Positions 22,888 to 35,044 of a DNA stretch of 64,000 nt are shown here, piece after piece. The stretch is taken from contig NW_025813733.1 in NCBI RefSeq assembly GCF_021917145.1, positions 290,572 through 354,571 of the forward strand, given 5' to 3'. Under the pieces are notes generated by a model. It saw only the letters and a program-made list of their open reading frames with translations. It was not told the origin of the DNA and did not search any database. This stretch comes from Hypomesus transpacificus (taxonomy: Eukaryota > Chordata > Actinopteri > Osmeriformes > Osmeridae). The position numbers and the translations under genes are program-made. Position 1 is the stretch's first letter. The number at the start of each line of letters is the position of its first letter.

Positions 22888-23113
22888 GCTCCGTTGTCCA
22901 CTGGGAAAAGGCATCCTCTTCCTAATGTCATTTAGAGACATTTGCATCGGTCCGTATGTGATACACACACACTCATGCAAGGAGTGGGAATCCTATTCAT
23001 CATTTCCATAAGCTGGACTGTGACAATGAACACGATCAGGTCTGAAACTGTGACATGTAACAGACTGATGGTACCAACTTGTATGAGCAGTAAAAGTTGA
23101 GTATACCCTAGAT

Positions 23114-23165
23114 CAGGGGCCGGCAACCTTTTTGATGTGATGGCCATTAACAAAAGATCGTGGCA
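23114..23165. mobile_element. hAT-like transposon end (relic)
   Basis: The sequence caggggccggcaacctttt resembles the terminal repeat of nonautonomous hAT elements in vertebrates. No matching opposite end was found, so only a relic is claimed. It is present in array copies 1-3. Confidence 0.4.
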
Positions 23166-23670
23166 GTCACTGTGCCATATCAACATTAACGTTGACATTT
23201 AATTATATCACAATTTAATAGTTCAGTAATTCAAACTGTGACATAACACATACAAATCAGTCATCCCGATACCTGCCCTCGATTTTGTGGCATTCAAGAC
23301 TTCTGTGGAAATCAAGTACATGCCACAGCACGAAAGCAGAAACAAAGTAATGGGTTAGAACTAAAATCTTTCGGATTCCATGGAACCAGGACATGGCTGA
23401 ATAGGGGTGTTAAAGATCACACCATCTTGTGGTTTATTGCTTCATCACAGGACTGGTTTTGATCAAAATAAGGATCATAAGTCCTGAAGAGCTAGCGAGG
23501 CTATCCAATAGTTTAAAGTATTTAACTTGGAGTGTTGGGTACCTGCCACCTTTTGTTCCAGTGGGCAGGCGACCCGTAGAGACCAATCCAAAAGTTAGTC
23601 CTTCTGGACAGACAGGGCACATTTATTTGAATAAATTAATACATTTGTTTATAATGGAGACAGCCTGTAC

Positions 23671-23688
23671 TAACCCTAACCCTAACCC
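23671..23688. repeat. Three telomere-type TAACCC repeats, copy 1
   Basis: A short perfect (TAACCC)3. It recurs at 32989-33006 and 46270-46287 in copies 2 and 3. It is too short to call an interstitial telomere with confidence. Confidence 0.7.
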
Positions 23689-24494
23689 TGTTAATAAGCT
23701 AAGGCTGAAACACATTTTAAATGCAGACTTAATTATCGTTAATAGTGATTGATGTAGTCCATGCCATATGTCACTGACATGCAGTTGTTGGCACCAATGC
23801 GCTGCCAGAGTTACACACATTGTTTGGCTTTTTATATCACTCAGTGAAACTACTGAATGAGTGTCTGCTGGTCACATGCTCACACACATTCATCATCCTC
23901 ATTGTTGGCAGTTTAATTTGACTTCTTATTTGAGTGTAAAAACTAGTATTTTTACTTAGAACCTTTGACAGATGTGTCTTAAAAGTATGATGTTGGTTTC
24001 CATGGATTCATTGGGTCATGGCAAATCCATGGATACCAATTCTGCCAGGATCGGACAGTCCGCCAGTCCCTCATTTTGAAATGTGTCATATGTTGTAATT
24101 TGTTCGAAAATATTTTGACATATCGGCATCGCATTGCCGCCCTCCACCATCCCTTTCTCCCCCATGCTGGGCATGTTTAGACACACACACCTGCTTGCCC
24201 AGACAATAGAAATGTACCCCTGAGATAGACAGTTTGATAAGCCGAATAAATACGCTGCGTGATGGAAAGAGAGAGTTCAGTCAAGACACTCTCGCATTCG
24301 ATTTGAGCAGTTATTGATAACCATGGAAATAGGTTTGACTTTGGCGGAGTGGATGATCTAAGGGAAGCGCTCCCTGCCTCCTCGATGCAGCACATACACA
24401 CATGACATATGAGGCAGGGAGCAAGAAAGATATAATCCCCCTGATGGATAGAACTTACAGACTGCATGGGGGAGAAGGGGATGGTGTAAACTGC

Positions 24495-24720
24495 ATTTAA
24501 CGGAACCTCACGACACACCCAAAGCACTTTCCAGTTGCCTCTAATTCACCCATGGACAGAGCTGCCATGCCAGGCGCTAGCCAGCCAATCAGGAGAGACT
24601 CAGGGTTCAGTGCCTTGCTCAAGGACACTTCCACACATGGCCAGGAGGAATCAGGGATCCAACCACCGACCTGGCAGTTAGCGGGTGACCTTCCCTGAGC
24701 CATGGTCATCCCACCTTGGC
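24495..24720 (-). mobile_element. tRNA-headed SINE, minus strand, copy 1
   Basis: Read on the minus strand it begins ccatggctcaggg (A-box-like), continues ggtcggtggttggatcc (B box with one change), then gtccttgagcaaggcactg and a body ending ctggaaagtgctttgggtg. The order matches a SINE family that is common in teleosts. Copies 2 and 3 hold it at 33813-34038 and 47094-47319. A plus-strand 3' part of the same family is at 54700-54785. Confidence 0.8.
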
Positions 24721-24957
24721 AGGATAGAGATTTGTTCTGCATATTTTTCTTGGGGTTCTTTGTATAGGAATCCGTGTAAGCACGGGAAAAAACATGCAAA
24801 CTTCACACAGAAAGGCCAGATAGATAACCCACCTGAGCACAGGTAGGCCTCAAGAGGGAATCGAACCCAGAACCTAACTCCAGTTAGGGAGTTGTTAACT
24901 TTAATGGAACCCATCTTAAAGACACATTGATACCAAGGAAAAGGGCTTCACACCAGA

Positions 24958-25991
24958 GGCCTCATGTATAAAGGATTGCGCAGCTTTCATACCAGAAGAT
25001 GGCGTACGGCCAAAACTCGAAAAGTACCTATGTACAAAAATATTCACATGTATAAAACCGGTCGTACGCCAGGTCCTGCGCACCTTTCCTTTATAAATCA
25101 CAATCAACGTGAGATTGACCGCACGTGAACGAGCCACTGACCCCGCCTTGCCTCCTCCCATAAATTAATATGCAGATGGGCTATAAATGCGCTCCTGAGG
25201 TCATTTCGTTGTCTGAATTACCGTATTTATTTGAATAAACGCCGCCCCTCGAAGAAACGCAGCACCAAAAATGAACGTTAAACGCTGCAGCGTTTATTTG
25301 AAGAAATACGGTGACTGTGAGATCGCGGTTCTGACAACAGAGGTGGAGGCGAGAAAGTGTCATGTTTGGCGACCTGTCATCAGGTATTAGTGACAAAAAA
25401 CAGCACTTTGAGATTTAGCTAAATGTAAAGTGCATTACAAATAAAAGTATCATTATTATTATAGGGCCATCAATGCTGTGGGTTCAGAGACCCGGACCAT
25501 GGCAGAAATTAAGAAGAAATGGTCCGATAAAAAACTTTAAATGAAGAAACGAGTGGTGGCGCATCGTAACAGCATGATTTTGTCGTTCGTTTGACAGCCT
25601 CAAGTTTAACAGAAGTTATTAAGTGGTGGCGGTATAAACAGAAGGCTATATAGCATTTCCCGTTTTGGGTTTTGGCATTTTGATATGATCATCCACATTA
25701 ATGATCAAACGTTTATTTTTATGTTTTTTGAATAGTCAACGTCATAAACGTACTAGTGGAAACTTTATTTTGTAATGTTTGGTTAGTCTCGGCACTTTTC
25801 AGTTAGAATTCGCCATTTTACAGAGCCAGAGAAGACTTTGCGGACGGTCCGCACATTCTCACGTCTGCTCAAAAGTTTCCGTGACGGCCCGCACATTCTC
25901 ACGTCAAGTAAATCTTTAAACATCACAAAGTGTGCGTGACAACCATCGTACGCAAGCTTTTTGTGCGTACGCAACGTTCATACATGAGGCT
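24958..25991. mobile_element. 1.03-kb nonautonomous DNA transposon, copy 1
   Basis: The ends ggcctcatgtataaagg and, on the complement, agcctcatgtatgaacg form terminal inverted repeats of about 22 bp. It is flanked by ccaga on both sides (24953-24957 and 25992-25996), a candidate 5-bp target duplication. No transposase frame is present. A 93-bp inverted-repeat module (25220-25312) is nested inside. Copies are at 47557-48590 (copy 3) and 34276-39284 (copy 2, interrupted by the L2 LINE). The superfamily is not assigned. Confidence 0.75.
25220..25312. mobile_element. Nested 93-bp inverted-repeat module, copy 1
   Basis: It starts accgtatttatttgaataaa and ends in the near-complement tttatttgaagaaatacggt, so ~23-bp arms enclose a ~45-bp centre that itself holds a gttaaacgctgcagcgttta palindrome. 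Counterparts are at 34538-34629 (one base shorter) and 47819-47911. Confidence 0.7.
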
Positions 25992-26126
25992 CCAGAACTT
26001 TTAGTCTGCGAACGAATCACGATAAATGGGCAACTAAACAATTAGGACCTCCCAGACCAAATGTAAACATTCAGCAGATTTCTACCAAGAGGGGGAAATC
26101 CTCCACCCCAGGATTTTCAAAACATC

Positions 26127-26545
26127 GGTGCCATCCCAGCACTAGCCAGCCAATCAGGAGAGACTTGGGGTTCAGTGCTCAAGGACACTTCCACACATGG
26201 CCAGGAGGAATCTGGGATCGAACCACCGACTTGTCAGTTAGCGGGTGACCTTCTCTACCCCCTGAGCCATGGTCATCTCACCTTGGCAGGACAGAGATTT
26301 GTTCTGCAGATTTTTATTGGGGTTCTTTGTATAGGAACCTGTGTGAGCACGGGAGAACATGCAAACTTTACACAGAAAGGCCAGATGGATAACCCACCTG
26401 AGCACAGGTAGGCCTCAAGAAGGAATTGAACCCAGAGCCTTCTTGCTGTGAGGCGACGGTATAAACGACTGTTAGGGAGTTGTTAACTTTAATGAAACCC
26501 ATCTTGAAGACACATTGATACCAAGGAAAAGGGCTTCACACGAGA
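26127..26545 (-). repeat. Second copy of the SINE-plus-flank module inside the unit
   Basis: This segment repeats the order seen at 24495-24957: SINE head with ggtcggtggttcgatccc on the minus strand, a gtttgcatgttctccc motif, then on the plus strand agttgttaactttaatg and acattgataccaaggaaaag. The two modules flank the 1.03-kb transposon region, so there is an older direct duplication inside each unit. Counterparts are at 39420-39838 and 48726-49144. Confidence 0.75.
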
Positions 26546-27678
26546 ATCCTTATCCATGGAACCGTGCCATGGCTTGGGGGGTGTTGTATCAAAGACAAAT
26601 ACCACACCCTCTTTTGGTTTATTGCTTCATCACTGTAATAGATTTTTAGAGAAACATTTCCTCAAGAGAGGCCATCCAACACCACACAAGAGTAGTGCCG
26701 CCTTCTACGGGATCATGGCAATAACGTAAAATATGATTGCACAATGTTATGGAAAAAAACGGACCAATCTGAAACGGACGCAAGCACAACTCACATTTCC
26801 CCAGAAATTGTACCCTCTCTAGTTACATATCAAAATGCTGTCTCTGCCAGCCAGAAATGAATAATGTTTCCAGATGTACTTTCACTGATGATACTTCCCA
26901 GACATGCCAAATGAGAGCAGGACAGCCTATCAGAGAGGACACCGTTTTTACACCAGCCTGATAACCCTTCCACTACATTCTACAGTCACATTTAAATTGT
27001 TTACATTTAGTGGTCTTTTTTTATCCAAAGCGACATATAAACTTTTCAGTAGGGAGCTGCTATGCTTTTAGGAAGTAGAGCCGAAAATCAAGGATTAGAA
27101 GTGCCTTAATTGTTCTAATGGTATTTTGGTGGAAGAGTCAGGGAATGGTCTGTCTTGACCTTATAGTAATTTAGTCTATGTCATGTGATATTTAAGTATT
27201 GTCTATTCACCTGGATTTCCCTATGATTTTGCTGCTTGTGTACATGTGTAGTGGGAAGTGTGAATGGCAGTATACTGACCCTTAGTGTAGAAATGCTGGA
27301 ACAGCACCCAGGGAGATGGGGCAGACAGTGCCTTCGTAATGAGAACAGCATCACCTGCTCATAGTTTGTTGTCAGGACAAGAAGCACTTTCCAGATTTCT
27401 GCTGAGCGTCGGACGATTCACACCTCTGCATCGTCCATTATTTTATGATAATGAACACCTCGTCGGGCATTATCCCTTACATATTAAAGTGTAAGTTAAC
27501 ACTAGACCACTCTAGTCATATTTCTTAAGTGAAATACCTTAGAAGATAAATACATATGCCAGGTTGACATTGGTGTTATGAAAGCAACACAGCTACAGCT
27601 AATACAATTTGTAATAGCTGTGTTAGATTTATAGTAGGTGTGTCAATGATCAAGGATTGACCATAATCAATAGTATCT

Positions 27679-28224
27679 GTGCTGTCAGATGGCCTTAAAG
27701 ACCAGACCGGAAAGAAATCAAAGTGGGAGGCATCACCCTCAAAAGAAGAATCCAAAACTCTTGTGCTCAATGTTGAAGACTGTGAGTATGCCTTCAGAAC
27801 TCTCTGCTTGGCAGCTCAAGAAGGCACAACATTTCCTGACACTACCCTCAACCGGTTAGTAGTGGTTTGGCACAAAGATGGACTCCTTCTCTGCGGCGGC
27901 AGAATTCAGATCTTCAGAGAAAACAAATCTTTAGTGCCTATTCTCCATCAAGATGTGTGGATTTCTACATTGCTCGCACGACAAACCCACAATATCAATC
28001 ATGAGGGTACAGCAGGAACACCGTTGAGAATGAGAAGAAAGGCCTGGGTGGTTAAGGGAAGAAGGATTGTCAAAACATTTTTGGACAATTGCGTAATCTG
28101 CAGGAAAGCTAAATGGTGTCAACAAATAATGAACGACCTATCACCTGAGCGAACCGCACCAGCAGCTCCATTTCAGTTCACTGCCGTGATAATCTATTGT
28201 AAAAGTGTGCTTAAGTGTTTTTAG
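27679..28224 (+). pseudogene. BEL/Pao pol fragment, copy 2
   Basis: Same fragment as in copy 1 but open for 181 codons, because TGG replaces the TGA of copy 1. It opens at a CTG codon, not ATG, so there is no evidence for its own start. The zinc-finger ligands are H104, H108, C138 and C141. It reads KTFL just before the cysteines, shared with copy 3 but not with copies 1 and 4. The DDE core is absent. Confidence 0.8.
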
Positions 28225-28588
28225 TTAGTAATTTATATCTGACTGCTGTGTGCTCGTGTTAGTTCATGCAATGGCATGTTTATTGTAGAGTGGGAGTAAT
28301 GCTTGTTTGAAGTATGTTGTTTGGTGAAACGGTGTAAGGGTGAGAATAACCTGGTGCTTGTTTGTGTATTTGATGGAGGGCAGTTTATGAGTGCTGTATC
28401 TTTTGTGTTTGTTTCTTGTAAAGGTTTTCAACCAGAAAAGACGTAGAAGAATTTTAACTAACTAAAATAAACCAAAGAAGAATGAAGAAACCGTCTGAGT
28501 CGTTTCCATTTTTACCCCTGTTGATGGCCAAGGCCTTTTCCAAGTTTGGGCAGAAGCTAAGAATCCCTTGATAACCTGACAGTATCAG

Positions 28589-28998
28589 GGGCCCTGAGGC
28601 AGTGGGGGGCCACAACATTGTAAGGGGGCCCTGAGGCAGTGGGGGGCCACAACATTGTAAGGGGGCCCTGAGGCAGTAGGGGGCCTCAACATTGTAAGGG
28701 GGCCCTGAGGCAGTGGGGGGCCACAACATTGTAAGGGGGCCCTGAGGCAGTGGGGGGCCTCAACATTGTAAGGGGGCCCTGAGGCAGTGGGGGGCCACAA
28801 CATTGTAAGGGGGCCCTGAGGCAGTGGGGGGCCACAACATTGTAAGGGGGCCCTGAGGCAGTGGGGGGCCACAACATTGTAAGGGGGCCCTGAGGCAGTG
28901 GGGGGCCTCAACATTGTAAGGGGGCCCTGAGGCAGTGGGGGGCCACAACATTGTAAGGGGGCCCTGAGGCAGTGGGGGGCCTCAACATTGTAAGGGGC
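28589..28998. repeat. 37-bp minisatellite, copy 2
   Basis: Same number and same order of variant units as in copy 1. Confidence 0.97.
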
Positions 28999-29292
28999 CC
29001 CCTAAAAGGCTTAGGACAGCTCTGATGAAACTGTATAGTGAAATGACATACTGGTTTTTATTGTTTCAACAATGCAACACTGGCATCCTGTGGCTTGTCA
29101 TGAAATAATCTTTCAAGAAAGAAGTTCAAAGAATTTGTTTTTTTATTAACTCTTGAATTTACAGCGCATGCCTTTTCTTTACCAATCAAAACATGAAAAT
29201 AAAAGCCAGAAAGACATTTCAATAAATTTCATAGGAACAATAAATGATCCTCTCTTAGGTCTGCCATCATATTTTTCTTTACTGCATCAACA

Positions 29293-30402
29293 TTAATGAT
29301 CGTCTTTCAGAGTAGCATCAACTTGCATACGGGACTCCACAACCATTTCACCCATCTTGAAGGACTTCAGCTGGAAGGCACCTTTGATCCTGATGTAGTC
29401 GATGTCCATGCTCTTTCGGTTGGGGAACGGTATTGTGTGACCACTAGGGAGTTTTATCTTGAAAAGAGTCTTGCTTTCCAAAGCTATAACAATCTGTGGA
29501 AGGTTTTATGGTATTATTACCCCCAAAACGTCACTGGAGTTTTTAAAATGCCATTAAACAACTTTTTGAATGGCTTCCTGTTTCAAACAAAAGCTTGTGT
29601 GACGAGTATGAAACAGACGTGGTCTTGCAAGTTCCGTCAGTTTTCCGGATCGTGTTCATCCTTCACCGAGGATCGAACACACCATCTCTGACTTCCCAAG
29701 CGCCACCACTACCAGCTACGCCAAAGAAAAGCTAGCTCTTCATTGACGTGGGTGGCCTGTTAGATACCTGAGGAGCGAGTTTCACGGTTCTAACTCCATT
29801 ACACTTGTATGCATTTTCATTTTCCTCCATCATACTGCAAGCTCTTACCGTGACATAGCTGCCCCTTTGCAGGGTGTTTGCCTCCCTTATCTCGTGTTCC
29901 CATACACTGTTCGTCATCGAGTTGACCACAATTGTGGTACCATCTTGAGGATCATCCCAACGGGGGTTAAAGTGCACTGCAAAATTCTTAGGATCACAAC
30001 CCAGGAATATTCCAAACCTGAAAGAACAGAAGTTGGGGTTTGAAATCACTAACAGATGTACAACTCAGTCAAGTGTGACTCTCTCAATAGGATGGGGTTT
30101 ACACAAACTAACATGCAGATAGGCTGTTTTACAATACAATGTGAGATTAAGTAAGTAAAAGTTAATTTTGTTTACTCGCACAGTTTGTTTATCTTAAATG
30201 TTATCATATATTACCGTTTGCCATCATCAGGAATCTTCCCATACACTGTCAGTTGTTGTCCAACAGCCAGATCCAGATTATTTATATCCAGCTCCTGGAA
30301 ACAGCAATGTGGTACATGAGAAAGGCCAATGTCATTTCTAGACATATTGTGTCACTACTGTATTCTAAACACCATGTGTACAAATAAAAAAAACCTTACC
30401 AT
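29293..30402 (-). CDS. Galectin, array copy 2
   Basis: Same five-exon structure as copy 1. Coding exons are 30400-30428 (ATG at its end), 30215-30294, 29849-30017 and 29293-29493; non-coding exon 1 starts at 30763. The 150-residue product is identical to that of copies 1 and 3, with all galactoside-contact residues (H43, N45, R47, N60, W67, E70, R72) and intact splice sites. TATA box, exon 1 and polyadenylation region are also kept, so this copy looks functional despite the LINE about 4 kb upstream (to the right). Confidence 0.9.
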
Positions 30403-30762
30403 TATTTCACTGATGATGAGGCTTGGACCTGTGGTGTGTTTGCCATTGTAAGAGAAACGTATTAGAAAAAAATTGATATAACTTTGTATAACAACTGTTT
30501 TTATGTTGATAAATTAGCTCTTTTTACTGTGACATTAATTTGAATAAACTCCTCAAAATTGCCCCGACACAATATTTATGAAAACGTAATACAACAATTG
30601 AATTAATTAAAATGTCATAGAATCATGTGGTATACCATGCCACCTCTAAAAAAAAAATCAGCTAATGTCTGTGTGTGTGTGTGTGTGTGTTTGTGTGTGG
30701 TTGTGTTGGCAAAGAGTTCAAATAAAACATGGCCAGATGTCAACCCTAGTCATAGAACTCAC

Positions 30763-30843
30763 CTGTGGATGAAGTCTTCTTCTGAGATGGAGGTGATGCT
30801 GGGTGTTGATGTGAGGAGTAGAGAGAGATCTCAGTTATATATA
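30763..30843 (-). promoter_or_regulatory. TATA-box promoter and non-coding exon 1, galectin copy 2
   Basis: TATATATA at 30836-30843 on the minus strand. The exon 1 donor is at 30763. The block is identical to that of copy 1. Confidence 0.75.
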
Positions 30844-31259
30844 CACCAGGCTGGAGGAGGGAGGGTCAGGCACGTCCTAACATGAACAATGGCCTTCATG
30901 AGAACTTCTTGATACAGACTCCTTTTACATGAGTCATACATATTGTTTTTTAGAGAAACATTTCCTGAAGAGATTCCATTGAGGCCATCCAGCGTCACAC
31001 AAGAGCAGTGCCATCAACAGGACCATCCCAATAAGGTTTAACTTGCAATGCCATATTCTTATCATGACAACCAAGGCATATTGCAGAGCTGAAAGCAGAT
31101 GGTTCTGACAACCTTGTACAACTTTTCTTTCTTTTCTTTTTTTTTTTTACTGAATTTTTACGGAAGCACATTCACAAATGTATTTATTTTTGACACCTGT
31201 TCTCATAATTATGAGATATTTTCTCTTAATTACTAGATAAGGTGTCTTATTTGTTTTCA

Positions 31260-31938
31260 GAATCAGAAGGGATTTTATTCGCCATGAATGTCACAAGGAA
31301 TTTACTTTGGCAGGGAGGTGCATACATTAAACATATAGGAATATTGAAACTTAGATATGTGGACTAACTATACAAAAGGAGCAAAGTCTAGCTAATACTA
31401 AGGGGGGTCTAGCTAATACTAAGGAGAATAAAATAAAAAATATAAGTAGTCATAATTTACAATCTAACCTTAAAAAAACAGATAGTGCAAGAGAACGATA
31501 CAATAGTGCAAATTGAAATGTGCAGGGTGTCATTGGGCAGCTTGTGATTTAAAGTCAGTGAGAGTCCTTGGCCTTGTTATAGTGGCTGACAGCAGATGGG
31601 AAGAAACTGTTCTTGTGGCGTGAGGTTTTGGTCTTGATGGACCGCAGCCTTCTGCCGGACGGGAGTAACTGAAACAGGGAGTGTCCAAGGTGGGAGGGGT
31701 CGGCCACAATCTTCCTCGCTCGCCTCAGGGACCTCGGGGTGTGCAGATCCTCGAGGGAAGGCAGATTGCAGCCGATCACCTTCTCAGCAGTGCGGATGAT
31801 ACGCTGCAGTCTGCTCTTGTCCTTGGCAGTGGCAGCAGTGTACCAGATGGTGATAGAAGAAGTGAGGATGGACTCAATGATGGCTGTGTAGAAGTGCACC
31901 ATCATTGTCTTTGACAGGTTGAATTTCTTCAGCAGGCA
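31260..31938 (-). mobile_element. LINE 3' fragment, copy 2
   Basis: Counterpart of 21942-22620, with the ORF2 C-terminal frame at 31555-31905. Confidence 0.8.
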
Positions 31939-32151
31939 GATTACATTTCTTCATTTCTTTGTGAATGCAAAACTCTTCTGTAATAGAAGGCTGCAGCAAC
32001 TTTAAAGCAAAGAATGTGTTTGTGTGAATGTGTTCTGCTATTGTAGGCTACTTCACAAGAAACAATATATAGGGGAGGGGAACAACCAAAAACAAAACTC
32101 TATTTGCGATTTTAAAGAGAATAAATCTTTCTTGGTCCACACACATTCGTG

Positions 32152-32205
<54 letters not shown>

Positions 32206-33812
32206 GCTCCGTTGTCCACTGGGAAAAGGCATCCTCTTCCTAATGTCATTTAGAGACATTTGCATCGGTCCGTATGTGATACACACACACTCATGCAAGG
32301 AGTGGGAATCCTATTCATCATTTCCATAAGCTGGACTGTGACAATGAACACGATCAGGTCTGAAACTGTGACATGTAACAGACTGATGGTACCAACTTGT
32401 ATGAGCAGTAAAAGTTGAGTATACCCTAGATCAGGGGCCGGCAACCTTTTTGATGTGATGGCCATTAACAAAAGATCGTGGCAGTCACTGTGCCATATCA
32501 ACATTAACGTTGACATTTAATTATATCACAATTTAATAGTTCAGTAATTCAAACTGTGACATAACACATACAAATCAGTCATCCCGATACCTGCCCTCGA
32601 TTTTGTGGCATTCAAGACTTCTGTGGAAATCAAGTACATGCCACAGCACGAAAGCAGAAACAAAGTAATGGGTTAGAACTAAAATCTTTCGGATTCCATG
32701 GAACCAGGACATGGCTGAATAGGGGTGTTAAAGATCACACCATCTTGTGGTTTATTGCTTCATCACAGGACTGGTTTTGATCAAAATAAGGATCATAAGT
32801 CCTGAAGAGCTAGCGAGGCTATCCAATAGTTTAAAGTATTTAACTTGGAGTGTTGGGTACCTGCCACCTTTTGTTCCAGTGGGCAGGCGACCCGTAGAGA
32901 CCAATCCAAAAGTTAGTCCTTCTGGACAGACAGGGCACATTTATTTGAATAAATTAATACATTTGTTTATAATGGAGACAGCCTGTACTAACCCTAACCC
33001 TAACCCTGTTAATAAGCTAAGGCTGAAACACATTTTAAATGCAGACTTAATTATCGTTAATAGTGATTGATGTAGTCCATGCCATATGTCACTGACATGC
33101 AGTTGTTGGCACCAATGCGCTGCCAGAGTTACACACATTGTTTGGCTTTTTATATCACTCAGTGAAACTACTGAATGAGTGTCTGCTGGTCACATGCTCA
33201 CACACATTCATCATCCTCATTGTTGGCAGTTTAATTTGACTTCTTATTTGAGTGTAAAAACTAGTATTTTTACTTAGAACCTTTGACAGATGTGTCTTAA
33301 AAGTATGATGTTGGTTTCCATGGATTCATTGGGTCATGGCAAATCCATGGATACCAATTCTGCCAGGATCGGACAGTCCGCCAGTCCCTCATTTTGAAAT
33401 GTGTCATATGTTGTAATTTGTTCGAAAATATTTTGACATATCGGCATCGCATTGCCGCCCTCCACCATCCCTTTCTCCCCCATGCTGGGCATGTTTAGAC
33501 ACACACACCTGCTTGCCCAGACAATAGAAATGTACCCCTGAGATAGACAGTTTGATAAGCCGAATAAATACGCTGCGTGATGGAAAGAGAGAGTTCAGTC
33601 AAGACACTCTCGCATTCGATTTGAGCAGTTATTGATAACCATGGAAATAGGTTTGACTTTGGCGGAGTGGATGATCTAAGGGAAGCGCTCCCTGCCTCCT
33701 CGATGCAGCACATACACACATGACATATGAGGCAGGGAGCAAGAAAGATATAATCCCCCTGATGGATAGAACTTACAGACTGCATGGGGGAGAAGGGGAT
33801 GGTGTAAACTGC

Positions 33813-34038
33813 ATTTAACGGAACCTCACGACACACCCAAAGCACTTTCCAGTTGCCTCTAATTCACCCATGGACAGAGCTGCCATGCCAGGCGCTAGCC
33901 AGCCAATCAGGAGAGACTCAGGGTTCAGTGCCTTGCTCAAGGACACTTCCACACATGGCCAGGAGGAATCAGGGATCCAACCACCGACCTGGCAGTTAGC
34001 GGGTGACCTTCCCTGAGCCATGGTCATCCCACCTTGGC
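33813..34038 (-). mobile_element. tRNA-headed SINE, copy 2
   Basis: Counterpart of 24495-24720 with the same boxes and the same ggatcc change in the B box. Confidence 0.8.
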
Positions 34039-35044
34039 AGGATAGAGATTTGTTCTGCATATTTTTCTTGGGGTTCTTTGTATAGGAATCCGTGTAAGCA
34101 CGGGAAAAAACATGCAAACTTCACACAGAAAGGCCAGATAGATAACCCACCTGAGCACAGGTAGGCCTCAAGAGGGAATCGAACCCAGAACCTAACTCCA
34201 GTTAGGGAGTTGTTAACTTTAATGGAACCCATCTTAAAGACACATTGATACCAAGGAAAAGGGCTTCACACCAGAGGCCTCATGTATAAAGGATTGCACA
34301 GCTTTCATACCAGAAGATGGCGTACGGCCAAAACTCGAAAAGTACCTATGTACAAAAATATTCACATGTATAAAACCGGTCGTACGCCAGGTCCTGCGCA
34401 CCTTTCCTTTATAAATCACAATCAACGTGAGATTGACCGCACGTGAACGAGCCACTGACCCCGCCTTGCCTCCTCCCATAAATTAATATGCAGATGGGCT
34501 ATAAATGCGCTCCTGAGGTCATTTCGTTGTCTGAATTACCGTATTTATTTGAATAAACGCCGCCCTCGAAGAAACGCAGCACCAAAAATGAACGTTAAAC
34601 GCTGCAGCGTTTATTTGAAGAAATACGGTGACTGTGAGATCGCGGTTCTGACAACAGAGGTGGAGGCGAGAAAGTGTCATGTTTGGCGACCTGTCATCAG
34701 GTATTAGTGACAAAAAACAGCACTTTGAGATTTAGCTAAATGTAAAGTGCATTACAAATAAAAGTATCATTATTATTAATAATGATACTAATATCATTAC
34801 TAAGAACATCACTAATACCATCACTAATAACATCACTAAGATATTAATAATGATACCCTTTGTTACCTCCTTGCTGTTTCTCACGTTCATTCTGGAGCCT
34901 GTCTCTTCCCTCACGCGACCTCAGGTTTACTCGGCACGGCTTTTTTCCTTGGAGCTCGACGCTACTGTTCCTGTTGAACTAGCCAATTCAACGTTCTGAC
35001 GAATTATCTTGGCTGGCATAAACTATTAACGTAAGTTAATTATA

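Larger units (their letters stand above)
17352..26865. repeat. Tandem segmental duplication, copy 1
   Basis: This is the first copy of a ~9.3-kb direct repeat. From about 18410 rightward it is nearly identical to copies 2 and 3 at offsets of +9318 and +22611 (slightly less after microsatellite length changes). Its first ~1 kb (17352-18410) is clearly diverged from the matching part of copies 2-4: it holds an extra ~145 bp near 17396-17530, an extra miniature element at 17718-17900, a missing ~27-bp segment near 18075, and several substitutions. It contains one galectin gene. Confidence 0.95.

Noticed and set aside
23671..23688. Interstitial telomere
   Set aside because: Only three TAACCC units; too short to claim a fusion or healed end.
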